Shown in pieces: positions 50,746 to 61,000 of a stretch of DNA of 64,000 bases. Below the pieces are notes generated by a model. That model had not been told where the DNA came from. It did no database searches and saw only the letters and a program-made list of their open reading frames with translations. The first letter of the stretch is position 1. Every line of letters begins with the position of its first letter. The stretch covers positions 1,922,001 through 1,986,000 of the forward strand of contig OZ176052.1 of NCBI GenBank assembly GCA_964247055.1, given 5' to 3'. This DNA comes from Paragordius varius. Its lineage: Eukaryota; Nematomorpha. The translations under genes were made by a program, and so were the position numbers.

Positions 50746-52980
50746 TCTTATTTTTAGCTTTTTATTGCATGCCCTAACCCAAACATACCATTTAACGTGT
50801 GCGTTTGATCGAAGACCTGGTCTCAAATTTTTACTTAAAAGATGCTTTTATATTCATCAATCCCAAATAATATCCGCTAAAAATAGTAAGGACAATTTTA
50901 ACCATAAAAATAGCGGCAATCCATATGAAAATGTTCAAAATTCTAATCAATCCTACTCAAAGAGTAATTTGGAAAATACTGAATCAACAACTATTTTACC
51001 CAATCTATATAGGGTTGGAAGTTTAGCATTTGCTTACTATGGATTAATTCTATTCCACCTGTCTGTTAAAAGGTATCTTTGAATTATTATTCTAACAAAA
51101 ATTTTTTTTTCCAATTTAATATCAACACAAAAGACACCAAAATATAAACACTATATTTGGTTAATTTGTCAAATTTTATTTAATGTCCATATTAATTTTA
51201 TGATCATTTTTTTCCTAAGTATAACTAAAAAAACATTTTAACATTTTAAATGATTTTTTAAAATAATTTGCTCTCGTTACCATATATACTCAGAAACGAT
51301 ATTGATGATCTTACAAACGGGAACTTGAATGATGATTGCAAATTATTTTTGAGTTTTCTGGATTCTCTCCTCACATTTTATTGTGTGCTTAATAACCAAG
51401 AAATCAAGTTATTATCTAAATAACCAATAATAATTATAATTTATTTTTCACTATTCCCATTTATTCAATTAAGTTAACCTTAGTTAACATATTTATTGAT
51501 TCACAATAAATAAGTTTTTTCCATATGACGACGTTTAATATTTATAACCCTATAAAATTTAAGCCAATTATCATATTAATAATTTATATCTAGCTTTCCA
51601 AAACAGAAGGTTTAAGTTAAGTTACGTGAATATCGAGGAATTTATACACTTAACTTTTCCGAGTATGCACCGTAAAAAACTATAAAATTTAGTGTTGTAG
51701 TAATGCTTGTTAAATTAATATTATTTATTCCCTTTTGGTGGATTCTTTTCTATCATAACTGACTGATTTAAGAATTAATATATAGACTATGATAAACATT
51801 TAATTTTTTTACCATACAAAGAGATTGGAATCTATAAACACGCTAAAAATATATTAAAAGTCATAAATTATAAGGAACGACAATATAGGTCTTCATAAAA
51901 TTACATTGCAGTAAAAACTGAAAGTATACGGATATAACCTAAAAATATAAAGTTTTCTTTGAGAGAACCATACTTTTTTAAACTTCATTTTTATGAAGAT
52001 AACTCATTGTTTCAAATTCAAATAAAAAATGATATGTATATTGGTTATACAATCAATAATATATTTTACAATCGTAATTATATAATTTATATGAGGTTGT
52101 CTTTTGGAAAAAAATATTTTCTTTACTTTTCAACCTTTTGTCCGTATAATTTCAAATTTTACTGTATAGTTACTATCCATTATTAATAGAAAACCATCCT
52201 TAGTAAAGAAAAACAAATCGAATAAAAATAAACGCTTTAGTAGTTCTACCACACCACTGACATTTGCCAATCTTTTTTCCAACACTCCCGACCCTTCAAA
52301 TAAAAATATTACATTGTCAAATATAACTACACGCGGAATAAAATCTTCGATTTCAGCCAATAAAAGATTGGATAAAACGCAAAAATCCATAATACGGAAA
52401 CAGAAAAGCCTTAATTTGGAACAGGAAACAAGCCCTGTCGTAAACATTCAACATTTTGATAAATTTATTATGCAACACCATCCTCGACAAATTGAAAGTC
52501 ATTTGGATTCTTTACAAAAGGTATTTGACCAAAAACTTTGAGTTTTATTATTTTTGTTAATATATTTGTGTATATTTTAACTTTCTTTTAATTAGAATTA
52601 TAGGTTAAAATTTTCTACTTTGCAAATTTTTAATGGGCTTTTTGAGATATTAATTTTTATTTTCAAAAAAATCTATTGAAAACGCTGTTAATCTCGCTTT
52701 TTTAAATTTTTTTTACTGAAACTGAAAAAACCTATTACTTCTAAAGACATTTTTAATCCATTATTTACTTTTGTTGGTTATATTTTAAATTTATTATGAT
52801 TAGGACAATGAAATGCACAAATGTATATGGATGAAAATTACGTTTGCTTTCCTGGAACTTTTAGTTAAGGAGAAAATACATTTATCAGACATACTTGTTA
52901 ATCAATTAAGTATCATGTTTCAACAATTCACTCACATCACTGATTTCTCACATTATATTAAAATGATTATTGTCAATTAA
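25295..52980 (+). CDS. ARFGEF3: ARFGEF3/BIG3-like gene, copy 2 (start to stop, about 40 exons, one broken exon pair)
   Basis: Full-span paralogue of copy 1, described in three blocks below. The start at 25295 is chosen because MDDIFKKVLEF and FRAIES resemble the BIG3 N-terminus. The stop is TAA at 52978-52980. From 40184 onward each exon pairs with one of copy 1, with introns also alignable. Proteins differ by scattered substitutions and in-frame indels. The exception is 45680-46263, where a 2-nt deletion and a TAG interrupt the frame (separate entry). The intron after 33981 is about 5 kb because of a CACTA-like element and a 3.8-kb foldback element. Exons 2, 3 and 17 are tentative, and at least one small exon between 26167 and 27013 is missing from my model because the phases there do not join. 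Confidence 0.8.
25953..26003. repeat. Long (TA)n microsatellite
   Basis: About 50 bp of uninterrupted TA in an early intron of ARFGEF3 copy 2. Similar runs are at 26258-26289, 31787-31843, 58021-58066 and 3113-3134. Confidence 0.9.
28143..28359. mobile_element. MITE-B, intron of ARFGEF3 copy 2
   Basis: TATACCATTTTCAAATTAAA at the left, AACTGTAAATGGTATATA at the right, 16 bases before the next exon. Confidence 0.7.
29692..29975. mobile_element. MITE-C, intron of ARFGEF3 copy 2
   Basis: CAGTAAAAATTGTACCTATA then CGGACAAAGCG at the left; the right end is worn (TTTTTACGCTTTTTCCTG). Confidence 0.6.
32167..32445. mobile_element. MITE-B, intron of ARFGEF3 copy 2
   Basis: TATACCATTTACAGTTAAAT at the left, AAGGGTGAATTC at the right, followed by a TA microsatellite. 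Confidence 0.68.
34081..34951. mobile_element. Second CACTA-like element, intron of ARFGEF3 copy 2
   Basis: Same termini and largely the same interior as the element at 9672-10722, about 180 bp shorter through internal deletions. Flanked by TTA on both sides (34078-34080 and 34952-34954). It ends nine bases before the foldback element. Confidence 0.75.
35438..36075. repeat. ~110-bp tandem units in left foldback arm
   Basis: About six degenerate units, recognisable by CAGGTAAAAATTGCGGTTTT or close variants at roughly 35438, 35552, 35659, 35773, 35871 and 35973. Each is followed by an A/T-rich stretch with TTAATTGTAATTAATTACTA-like sequence. Confidence 0.75.
37500..38265. repeat. ~110-bp tandem units in right foldback arm
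   Basis: Reverse-complement version of the left-arm units: AAAACCGCAATTTTTACCTG or variants at roughly 37506, 37615, 37717, 37798, 37908, 38028, 38128 and 38236. Eight units here against about six on the left accounts for the ~220-bp difference in arm length. Confidence 0.75.
38947..41299 (+). CDS. ARFGEF3: ARFGEF3 copy 2, degenerate Sec7-like exons
   Basis: Exons 39152-39311, 40184-40353, 40602-40761 and 41150-41299, with a tentative exon starting at 38947 whose 3' end I cannot place. Two Sec7 landmarks survive: SGVEIDLALIQFSSQF aligns with the segment around EAQKIDRLMEKFA, and FNADFIYFATFQSL aligns with the helix ending in the ML-TDLH motif. The segment that should hold the catalytic glutamate finger is not recognisable, as in vertebrate BIG3, so ARF nucleotide exchange by this domain is doubtful. 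The fourth exon (LDCVNSEWFGLK...) has no clear Sec7 match. Copy 1 in this window begins with the second of these exons. Confidence 0.6.
41342..41625. mobile_element. hAT-type MITE in intron, copy 2
   Basis: Counterpart of the element at 1321-1592 at the matching intron position, flanked by GTATAGTC and ATATAGTT. Its first bases have drifted to CGGGGGTGTCC. Presence in both copies dates it before the duplication. Confidence 0.7.
41705..52980 (+). CDS. ARFGEF3: ARFGEF3 copy 2, C-terminal (HDS-type) exons
   Basis: Exons 41705-42058, 42300-42396, 42655-42993, 43279-43398, 43871-44167, 44672-44799, 45191-45408, 45680-45803, 46141-46263, 46473-46980, 47102-47231, 47305-47431, 47522-47702, 47774-48260, 48665-49094, 49404-49534, 49770-50036, 50758-51072, 51294-51407, 52190-52520, 52804-52980. 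Shared family landmarks are WSHIFRFYG, GRPLIQIM, the IWTQLF segment, RPGLKFLLK and NLYR. The final exon (DNEMHKCIWMKITFAFLE) matches the C-terminal helix of BIG3. After HITDF the two copies end differently: copy 1 FMHYFKKINVMYTK, copy 2 FSHYIKMIIVN. The donor after 51407 is GTTATT, where copy 1 has GTAATC. Confidence 0.78.
43601..43793. mobile_element. MITE-A, intron of copy 2
   Basis: Uninterrupted counterpart of the split element at 3613-4321. The ends are CAGTTTGGCATTTTAATGG and AAAGGCATATACTG, the latter followed by TA. Confidence 0.72.
44860..45166. mobile_element. MITE-B with expanded 21-bp iterons, intron of copy 2
   Basis: The right half (45052-45160) holds five tandem units near AGGGTGAATTTGAATTGTTC; the counterpart at 5384-5648 has one or two. 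Left end ATACCATTTACAATAAAATA. Confidence 0.68.
45680..46263 (+). pseudogene. ARFGEF3: Frame-breaking lesions in two adjacent exons of ARFGEF3 copy 2
   Basis: The exon 45680-45803 is 124 nt, while its copy 1 partner 6117-6242 is 126 nt. Copy 1 reads CATATAAATCAAAAG and copy 2 reads CATAAATCAAAAG before the donor, a loss of two bases. The next exon (46141-46263; partner 6563-6685) reads ATG TCC ATA TAC TAG in copy 2, against TAC TAT in copy 1. Neither skipping the second exon nor using the shifted phase restores an open frame. All other exon pairs keep frame. The lesions could be real decay, a truncated isoform, or consensus error in a duplicated region. Confidence 0.75.
45903..46087. mobile_element. 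MITE-A, intron of copy 2
   Basis: CAGTATACATTTTAATGG at the left, CCATTAAAATGCATACTA at the right. It lies in the intron between the two exons that carry the frame lesions. Counterpart at 6346-6512. Confidence 0.75.
50392..50740. mobile_element. MITE-B plus long TA microsatellite, intron of copy 2
   Basis: TATACCATTTACAGTTCAAA at the left, three TTCACCCT units, right-end iterons GGGTGAATT, then a (TA)n run to 50740. Next exon starts 18 bases later. Confidence 0.68.
51909..52165. mobile_element. MITE-C, intron of copy 2
   Basis: CAGTAAAAACTGAAAGTATA at the left, CCGTATAATTTCAAATTTTA near the right end. Counterpart of 13277-13560. Confidence 0.65.
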
Positions 52981-53315
52981 TATTATGTATACAGTATGTT
53001 TAAAACTGTTTTCCTAAATAAATATATATATTGTGTTAGAATCTAATTTGCCAACGGAAATTTGTGCCTTTTTTCATAACATAATAATTGAACAGCTGTA
53101 ACCACCATCTTTCTTTATTCGTTTATTTACTTTCCTCCAGATTCTCTGGTTGCCGGTTAGTAAGAGCACGGCGTAAAAAACGGTTGCTCCATAATTTTTT
53201 CAGTATATCGCTAATTCACTTTTCTTGCTTTTTGCTTGTTCTTATCATATCAATACATTATAACGAAACATAAGATGTGTTCGAATCCCACACTCCATAC
53301 TAAACATATCATTCG

Positions 53316-54160
53316 TCTGGCCACTTGGAATATAACATCTTTAACCAGAAGAAGACAGGAAATAGCAGCTTGCTCTTCTCCAAGAACATCGAAATAGCGT
53401 TTAAGAAACTCGCTGGAAGAACACTGGTTCCAAAAACATTCTAGATTATATATTCTGGTCTGGATCAAATGGCCGTTCATCATGTGTCGGAGTTTATGTC
53501 AAAAACTCCATTGTACCCAATATCATATCCATCGATTACTCTTCTGATAGATTATTAGTATTAAAAATTCAAATCAACAAAAAAGTCTATCATATTTTAT
53601 CCGTATACCCCCTACAAATCAATTGTGATTCAAACTGTAAGGATTTATTCTGGTTGGCTTTATATGAAAAAGTCTCTGCTATTCCACACACTTTCATATT
53701 TATTGGGGGTGACCTAAACTCTCACTTCGGTAAAGAATCGTTACATTCAGTACATGGAGGTTATGGACTGGATGATATAAATGAAAATGGTAAAATATTA
53801 TTAGATTTCGCAAGTAATAATAATTTATCCATCATTAATACTTTTTTTAAAAAAAATGCTAATAACTTGCTAACCTATATATCCGGCACAAATCGCTCGA
53901 TGATTGACATAATTATGTCAAGAAAAGAAAAATCCCATTTTAAAAATATTAGATCTATCCATGCTCTAGAACTACAGCACAAACTCATTATTGCTGAATT
54001 ATACAAATCTACATCAACGCAATCACCCATTGGACAAAATAAACCTAAATTTAGATATAAAAAATTAGTCGATAATAATATCAATAATAATAGATTGAAA
54101 TTCGACACGGAAAGTTCCCTTAAATTAAAAACAACCTCTCCGAACACCTCTGGACCTTAA
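53316..54160 (+). pseudogene. LINE endonuclease (EEP) domain remnant
   Basis: The domain begins RLATWNITSLTRRRQEIA, then the frame breaks; another frame carries SNGRSSCVGVYVKNS. From 53654 a 168-codon stretch holds FIFIGGDLNSHFGKES (the GD-x-N catalytic motif), then GLDDINENGKILLDFA and TYISGTNRSMIDIIM. This is the standard order for LINE apurinic/apyrimidinic endonucleases, which nick the target DNA. The downstream linker to the RT has further stops. Confidence 0.8.
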
Positions 54161-54565
54161 AATATAGCTGCATTGTATCACTAGAGAAGAATGTTGGCAG
54201 AATGAAATTTAATAAAAAAGTATTTAAATGGTGGTGGCAATATCCTTGATAGATATAATTAAGAAAAAGAAATCTGTTCCAAAAATGGAAAAAAGAAAAA
54301 AGTGCTGACAGCAAATTAAATTACCTCCAAACAAAGAAAGATTGCCGTAAAGCGATCAGAGCATCGATGAGAAAAATGGGTGAAGAAAAAGGGAAAGAAA
54401 TAGAAAAAACCATATCCTCCCAATCTGCATATAGATGGGTAAAATATAAGGGCCGAAACAAATGCAATTAGATTACCCGATAATACTATAACCCACGACG
54501 CCCAAGTTATAAAAGCCACATGGTATAACCATTATTTTAATATTTTTAATAAACCTATAATACCT

Positions 54566-55873
54566 ATGGAAATCTCGAACCCTCACCCAACATATTCTTC
54601 ATTTCAACCATTTACTAATGATGAAATAGAATTTTGTTTAAAGAATTTAAAAAGTAATAAATGCCCAGGTTTATCAGAAATCACAAATGATGTATTCAAA
54701 GCCCTAGATCATAATCTATTTTTGGACTATTTCAAAAATCTTGCGAACAACATAGCATTAAATAATATCATACCCTCCGATTGGCTGAATAACTATACAA
54801 TCCCAATTTATAAGGGCAAAGGAGATCGTTTCAACGTTTCCAACTTCCGTCCCATACGCATCTTAGAACATGGTTTTAAAATCTTTGAAAATCTGATTGC
54901 CAACAGAATCCGTCGACACTGCACCATAGATTCTATGCAATTTGGATTTTAAAAAACAAGGGTACTATAGATGCAATATTTATAATCCGCGAATTACAAA
55001 ATGCTTACCTGAGAAATCTTCCTCTCCACTATGCATTTGTAGACTTGGAACAGGCTTTCGACTCAGTCCCGCAACACCTGATTGCTTGGTCGCTCAGAAG
55101 GCAAGGTATAGAGAAAAATATGATACAAATAATAGAAGCATTATATAAGAACACCTCAACTGGTACAAGCGTTGGCGATACGAACCCCATCCCACTTAAA
55201 AACGGCCCACACCAAGGTTCTATATTGAGCCCCCTTTTATTTATCCTAATTATGGAGAGATCACAAAAGACATACGAAAAGGCTTACCTTTTGAACTTCT
55301 GTAGCTAATGACCTAATATTATGCGCCACATCTGCACCGGAATTAATGGAAAAGTTAAATTTATGGAAGAAAACCCTTAGTAAATTCGGTTTGAAGGTAA
55401 ATACATCTAAGACTAAACTAATGTGCGATGAAAACAGGACAATAAAATGGCCCTGCTCCGTGTGCTCATTATTAAAGTCAAACTCAATAAAGTGTAACAA
55501 ATGTTTAAAGTGGGTACATAAAAAATGCTCCAAAAGTTTATATGATAATAAAAACTTTATCTGCCCCCCGTGCAGTACAACCAATACATTAACCATAGAA
55601 TCCCCCGAATCCTCCACTTTATTCGAAATTGTCGACAAATTTACATACCTAGGCGATACTTTGGATGCTGGTGGTGGTATAGAATCGGCCTTATCGCATA
55701 GAATCAAAGCCGCCTGGAAAAAATATCATAGTCTGCGCACAATAGCAAATCATAAATACGTTTTACTCAGTTCAAAGGCAAAAATTTATGACGGCTATAC
55801 GTCCTGCTATACTATATGGTACGGAAACATGGCCTATGACTTAATCAAATCTACTATTACTGCAAAAGGGTGA
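54566..55873 (+). pseudogene. LINE reverse transcriptase remnant with PHD-like finger
   Basis: The finger region (54566-54952) has LKSNKCPGLSEI and YKGKGDRFNVSNFRPI. A frameshift follows at about 54950. The palm motif FVDLEQAFDSVP keeps the catalytic aspartate, followed by GPHQGSILSPLLF. The YxDD-type motif near 55310 is broken by a one-base loss and has Asn where the first Asp is expected. Then come GLKVNTSKTKLM and, at about 55452-55580, C-x2-C, C-x2-C, WVHKKC and CPPC, a PHD-like finger. KFTYLGDTLDAGG and an RIKAAWKKYHSL thumb follow. Confidence 0.82.
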
Positions 55874-56199
55874 GCAAAAGATCCTAAACGCCATTCTTTT
55901 CGCACATAACCCTAACATATACAATTCCAAGCCAAATTTTGCCCCTATCAAACTCTAAAAATTAAACCACTTAATACAGCTATCCGGGAATACCGTTTGC
56001 GTTGGGCTGGTCACATCCATAGAGCGCAAGACACAAACTGGATAAAGCTCATACAGTCTTATTCAACCAATAATAAAAACAAAAAAGGAAGACCTTATCT
56101 GGCAATCCACCATTCAAGAAGACCTGGATTCCCTTAGTTTCGATATCGAACAAGCTCACGATAGAAACAAATGGAAAAAAAGCGTATAAAGGTGATATC

Positions 56200-56468
56200 A
56201 TTTACACCTTTTTACCCTTGATCATTTTTAATTCACCCTAAATGGGCGTTAATTTGACTTAGTGTTGATGTGAAATTTTTCTTTATTATGTAGTTTATCA
56301 TTTTTCAAGGTTACGTCAATTATAACAAAACTTATTTTTCTTTGGAAAAAATATAGGTGTTTTTATTATTATAACATTTTGTTTTTAATTTGAAATCTTT
56401 ATGGGTCAATTTGAATTGTACAAGGAATTTAAAATGTTTAGGGGTGAATTCGAGGTATTATTGGTATA
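56200..56468. mobile_element. MITE-B, 3' flank of copy 2
   Basis: Counterpart of 14480-14757. The LINE 3' end lies directly against its left terminus. Confidence 0.6.
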
Positions 56469-56483
56469 TATAACCAAATAATA

Positions 56484-56752
56484 GTACAGTAATCAAAATT
56501 ATGCGGACAAAACGTTTAAAGACAATTTTTTTTAAAAGACAACCATATCTTTTTAACCATAATTTATCCCTTAAAATCATTTAATTACAATCATTGATTA
56601 AGTTACCAATTAACCTCTCTATTTTTAGTTTTGTAGTTTAAAAAATCATTAAAAGAATAAAGATTTAAAAGTGTGGGGTTGTTTTTGGAAAATAATATTA
56701 GTCTTTATAATTTTACGTTTTGTCCGTATAATTTCAATTTTTACTGTATATT
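56484..56752. mobile_element. MITE-C, 3' flank of copy 2
   Basis: ACAGTAATCAAAATTATGCG at the left; GTCCGTATAATTTCAATTTT then TACTGTA at the right. Confidence 0.65.
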
Positions 56753-57301
56753 ATTGAATTGGAAATGGCTTTAAACCTAGCAAAGACACCAATCTAAAAA
56801 CAATTTTTGTTACAAAGTTTATGTAAATTGGACATTTTTACCTTGTGAACTTTTTTTAATTTTTGTTAAATTTTGATTTTTGCTAACGATTAAAATGATT
56901 TTATTTTTTCCCATAAAGCTTACAAAAAAATTTGTGACAAATGTCCCATTCCTTCTATTTCGATATGGTTTTAACAGAATTATTGTTCCATATCGATGAA
57001 GTTTATCTTTTATTTCTTATGATTAAAAAATAAGTTTTTACACAATATTTATGTCTAGAATGAGTCAGATTTTGACTATGGTTTGCGATAAGGGGTTTAT
57101 ACATAGTCTTTGCATGGCACCATTTAGCGTAATAGCAAAACTTTAAAAACTCAAAGAAAGTCAGTTTTTTTTATAAATTTATCGAATCAATTTGGTGACC
57201 AATTTAGAAATAGGATTGGATATAAAAAGCTACAGAAACTTGTATAAATTTTCTGCGAATTTTTTGGACTATTTAAATTATGGCCGGACTTTTTTAGTAT
57301 A

Positions 57302-57482
57302 CAGTATGCATTTTAATGGTTTTTGCTTATTTCACACTGTAGATGAGCAATTTCCTAGTGTATGGAAAAAACAACAAAATGTTGAATAACAATATTTTCC
57401 TGTCTTTTTTCCATACACTCACTCCTGTGTTGCAAATTGCCCAACTATAGTGTGAAATAAGCAACCATTAAAATGCATACTA
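57302..57482. mobile_element. MITE-A, 3' flank of copy 2
   Basis: TA then CAGTATGCATTTTAATGG at the left, CCATTAAAATGCATACTA at the right. This is the best preserved left end of the family. Counterpart at 15616-15803. Confidence 0.75.
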
Positions 57483-57859
57483 TATATATCTTTCTAAGTT
57501 TAACGTATTTCAAATTTCAAGGCGGCATCGAACCATGCGAAAATGTTTTAAAAACAGATGCCGTGCCAAGATAAATATAAAAATGGAACGTTTACCTACA
57601 TAAGTTTATATGTTTTTGCCTCAGAAAAAAGGCCGTTATATTATTTTAACATTTTTTTTACAATATATAATCTAAATTATTTTGATATATATTTACGAAA
57701 AAAGAGGATATTTTTTTAAGAGATATTATTATAACGATTTCATATGAAGGAAGAGAATATGCAATGCATTTAAAACAATAAATGGACTTTTGTCCTTCTA
57801 TCATATTTTAACGTTTTAGCTGAATAATTAATTTTATTGTAAAATATTCACACAACAAT

Positions 57860-58018
57860 TTATTGGTTGTTCAACAATGATGATGCGTTAAAAGAGTGTA
57901 GATTTTCCATGAGAAAGGTTGGAATGCTTGGACCAAAATAAATTTTAGTGCTTTTGGCCAATGCCTCATACAGTTTTAATTGAAGGTATTGCGATGAATA
58001 AAGGAGCTACATATATAG

Positions 58019-58068
<50 letters not shown>

Positions 58069-61000
58069 ATTTAAATTTAAATTCACCCTTGAACACAAAT
58101 TCACCCTCTTAAGGATTAAAATTCTATATTTTTAAAATAATATGTCTTAAATTAAAATAGTATTGAAATAATAATAAACTATGCCATAAAGATATATTAC
58201 ATATTAATAATGAGTTATATTAGTTCGAAAACACATAATTTATTTTTAGGGTGATTTTAAATTATTCAAGGGTGAATTTAAACTGTAAATGGTATATATA
58301 TATAAATAAAAAATTTGGATGTAAAAAGTTTTAAAAAAGTATATTATTAAAGTATATACTTACTTTATTTGATTCAGCATTTTTGAGGGCTTCATAGTAG
58401 GCCGAATCGGCTTGAGCCTTTTTACGAGCAAACGTGGCTTCATCTAAATAATTATTATCCAGAAAATTGGGTGTGCCTTATAAATTAAATTTACAAATTA
58501 ATCACATGGATAACTGTTTATAATTTTTCTGTCAAGCAAAAATATAGTTTCGCCTATGCACATAAATAGCAAACTGCTACAATAACAATAAAAATATACT
58601 ATTATTGCAATTATTATAATTCAGCTAAAATTGAATGAATTTATATTAGGGTAAATTTTCAATTACTACATACAAGTAATCTTTGTCAAACGTAAAAAAG
58701 TTAAATTAAACCAAAAAATTAAAGTATAAATTAAAAATATTTAATGAGAAATGAAACTAAATAATAACATGTGTAAAAAGTTATAAAGAAAAAAGTAGTT
58801 TGTAATGTTATTTATATTGTTAAAATCTTTCTTTATGTCTATATAATTTGGTTCTTTATTTTATATAAAAACTTTCCTTTAATATTTTTTTTGCTCTATT
58901 TTCTTCTTTAGTTTATTTTATGTTTGCATTTAAAGGCATAATATGCCAAAGCCGAAAGAATTGTTTTATTCTTGTTAACTGCCGTTTTGTTTATGGATTT
59001 TAACGAAATCTAATTTTACCTTTTAAAAGACGACCTATTAAAATTTTTTTAAACATATTGAATTTAAACGGGGCAATCACTAGTGACCACACATTTAAAC
59101 AGTTAGTATTTTATAATCAATACTAAAATATATATAAACTTATATTTTTTTTACTATACCTTCGATTTGAGACATTCGTTTTAGAGATTCTTTTTCCATA
59201 ACCCTTTGTTCTTGCGTTATTTTAGCTACTTGTGATATTTTTTCAGCTTCTAATACATGTAGGAAGTAAATTTATTAATATAAAACAGAGCCATACATGA
59301 AATCCGAATAAAAAGATAAAAATTTAAATGTGAAACTAAAAGTTTAACAACAGTTAGGAATCACGCATTTATAAATCAAGTCAAAGTAAAAGGCAATAAC
59401 GCGTATAAATGATTTTTATCAAATAAATAGTTAATTTATTTAATAAATATCTAATTTTTGGTTTCGATTTCTTTTCTTTATCCTAAATAAGATTATACAA
59501 TTATAACCGAAAATTATAATATTTATTAAATAAATTAACTATTTATTTTTTAAAAATCATTTTAACTTAATTTAAAAAAAGTTATTAATCAGAAAGATAA
59601 CACCAATAATAGCTTTCTTCCGATCAGTTTCGGCCTCCTTTTCCACAACTTTTTGTTTTTGCGTCGAAATCAATAATTTAGTTTTTTCACCTTCCCTTTT
59701 GAAAAAAAAAGTTTTATTAAACAGTTTCCAAATGATAACACATTATTAACGGAAAAAAAACGATAAAATTTTTACATCAATTCATAATTTTTACGAATAG
59801 TTTCGGGTATTTTGGGTTTTGTAACGCGAACTGAAGTTATCGTAAGACCCGGTGCCATAAGGTTTAAATCTTTTTGCAGAGCGTTCTTGAGGTCTTCATC
59901 AATTTTATCTTTCAAATAAATGTGAAATTATAAAAGTATTTTTTATAAAAAATCATATTTCATAAACAATTTTAAAATTTTTGTTCTGGAACTGTTTTTT
60001 AAAAAGTTAGTTAAAAATATCTAAACTTAACTTAAATTTATAATTTCAGACATCATTGTAAATAACCAACAAAACTTATATATAAACACTGTATTCTGTT
60101 CTTTAGTATGTGGAATATTAAGGCGTCAAATTTCGCATTGAGTCAAACAAATATAATTACATTTTACCTCTTTACTGCTCATATGACAAGGTAATTTAAA
60201 AGGCTCATTATATCATTTACATTGTGATTTTGTTTTGTTAAAGTTAATAGGGATATTTAACTATATTTATATTTGTTGATTTTTATGGAGTTTTGGTGAT
60301 TAAACTTAATCAAGACATTCACCAATTTTTACATCTTGGTCTTTTTATTGCACACATGACAAAAATTTGACAGTGCACCTACTATAAAAAAAATTGTTGG
60401 TTGGAATAAACACTAATACCTTTTTTGGAAGTTGTTTCAAAACACGGCAAAAAACTATTTATAAAACTGTTCAATCTGATGTTTAATATATTTAAATTTT
60501 TAATATATCGGTTTCTCATAAGGGATGCTGTTCATATGTATATACCCTGAAAAAAATGGATGTGAAACCCGAACCATTCCGAAAACAATGAATTAAGCAA
60601 AAAAAATTGGAACTTAATCTAATTAGTTCAAAGCCGTTTTTTAACATGTGAAATCGACAAGAAAAAGGTTTATAAGACGCGAGAAAATGTTTATTAGAAG
60701 AAACGATAACCAAAAAAATTACAATATTCAATCACCACGAATCGGCTAATAAATATTTATGTTCCGACCACCCTGTACATGCCATTTCCGACTTAGGATA
60801 TTATATAATAGCGATCCTCAAACTGCGGCCCTATCTTATTTTGAGTATAAGTATCTGAAATGTGACAACCAGTGCATTAAAATTTTATCAATATAGTCGT
60901 CCTTGAAAAAAAAATTTTTGGCCCTTTAAAATTTTTGGTAACTATAACTGATTATCTATTATAAATAACTTCTATGAATTTGGACGTAAGGTTGTAGAAA

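Larger units (their letters stand above)
53080..56195 (+). mobile_element. Degenerate non-LTR retrotransposon (LINE) with EN, RT and a PHD-like finger
   Basis: A plus-strand LINE copy inserted into the 3' flank of ARFGEF3 copy 2; the matching flank of copy 1 (about 14460) lacks it. The order is a 5' segment, an apurinic-type endonuclease (ATWNITSLTRR near 53315, then FIFIGGDLNSHFG), a reverse transcriptase, a PHD-like zinc finger within the RT C-terminal region, and a C-terminal domain ending GRP...W...DLDSLSFDIEQAHDRNKW. Several frameshifts and stops make it inactive. The layout resembles RTE/CR1-like elements of aquatic invertebrates that carry the same C-x2-C...WVH-x2-C finger. Clade assignment would need a search. 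Its 3' end abuts a MITE-B terminus at about 56200. Confidence 0.88.

Noticed and set aside
53875-54519. Minus-strand open frames of 60-90 codons
   Set aside because: Antisense shadows of the LINE; the plus strand carries the endonuclease and RT motifs.
60516-60790. 71-codon minus-strand frame and a TACAGGGTGGTCGGAACAT-like end (inverse, about 60790)
   Set aside because: The end resembles a Tc1/mariner terminus, but I could not find the second terminus or transposase motifs, so no element is called. It lies in a long erlin intron.
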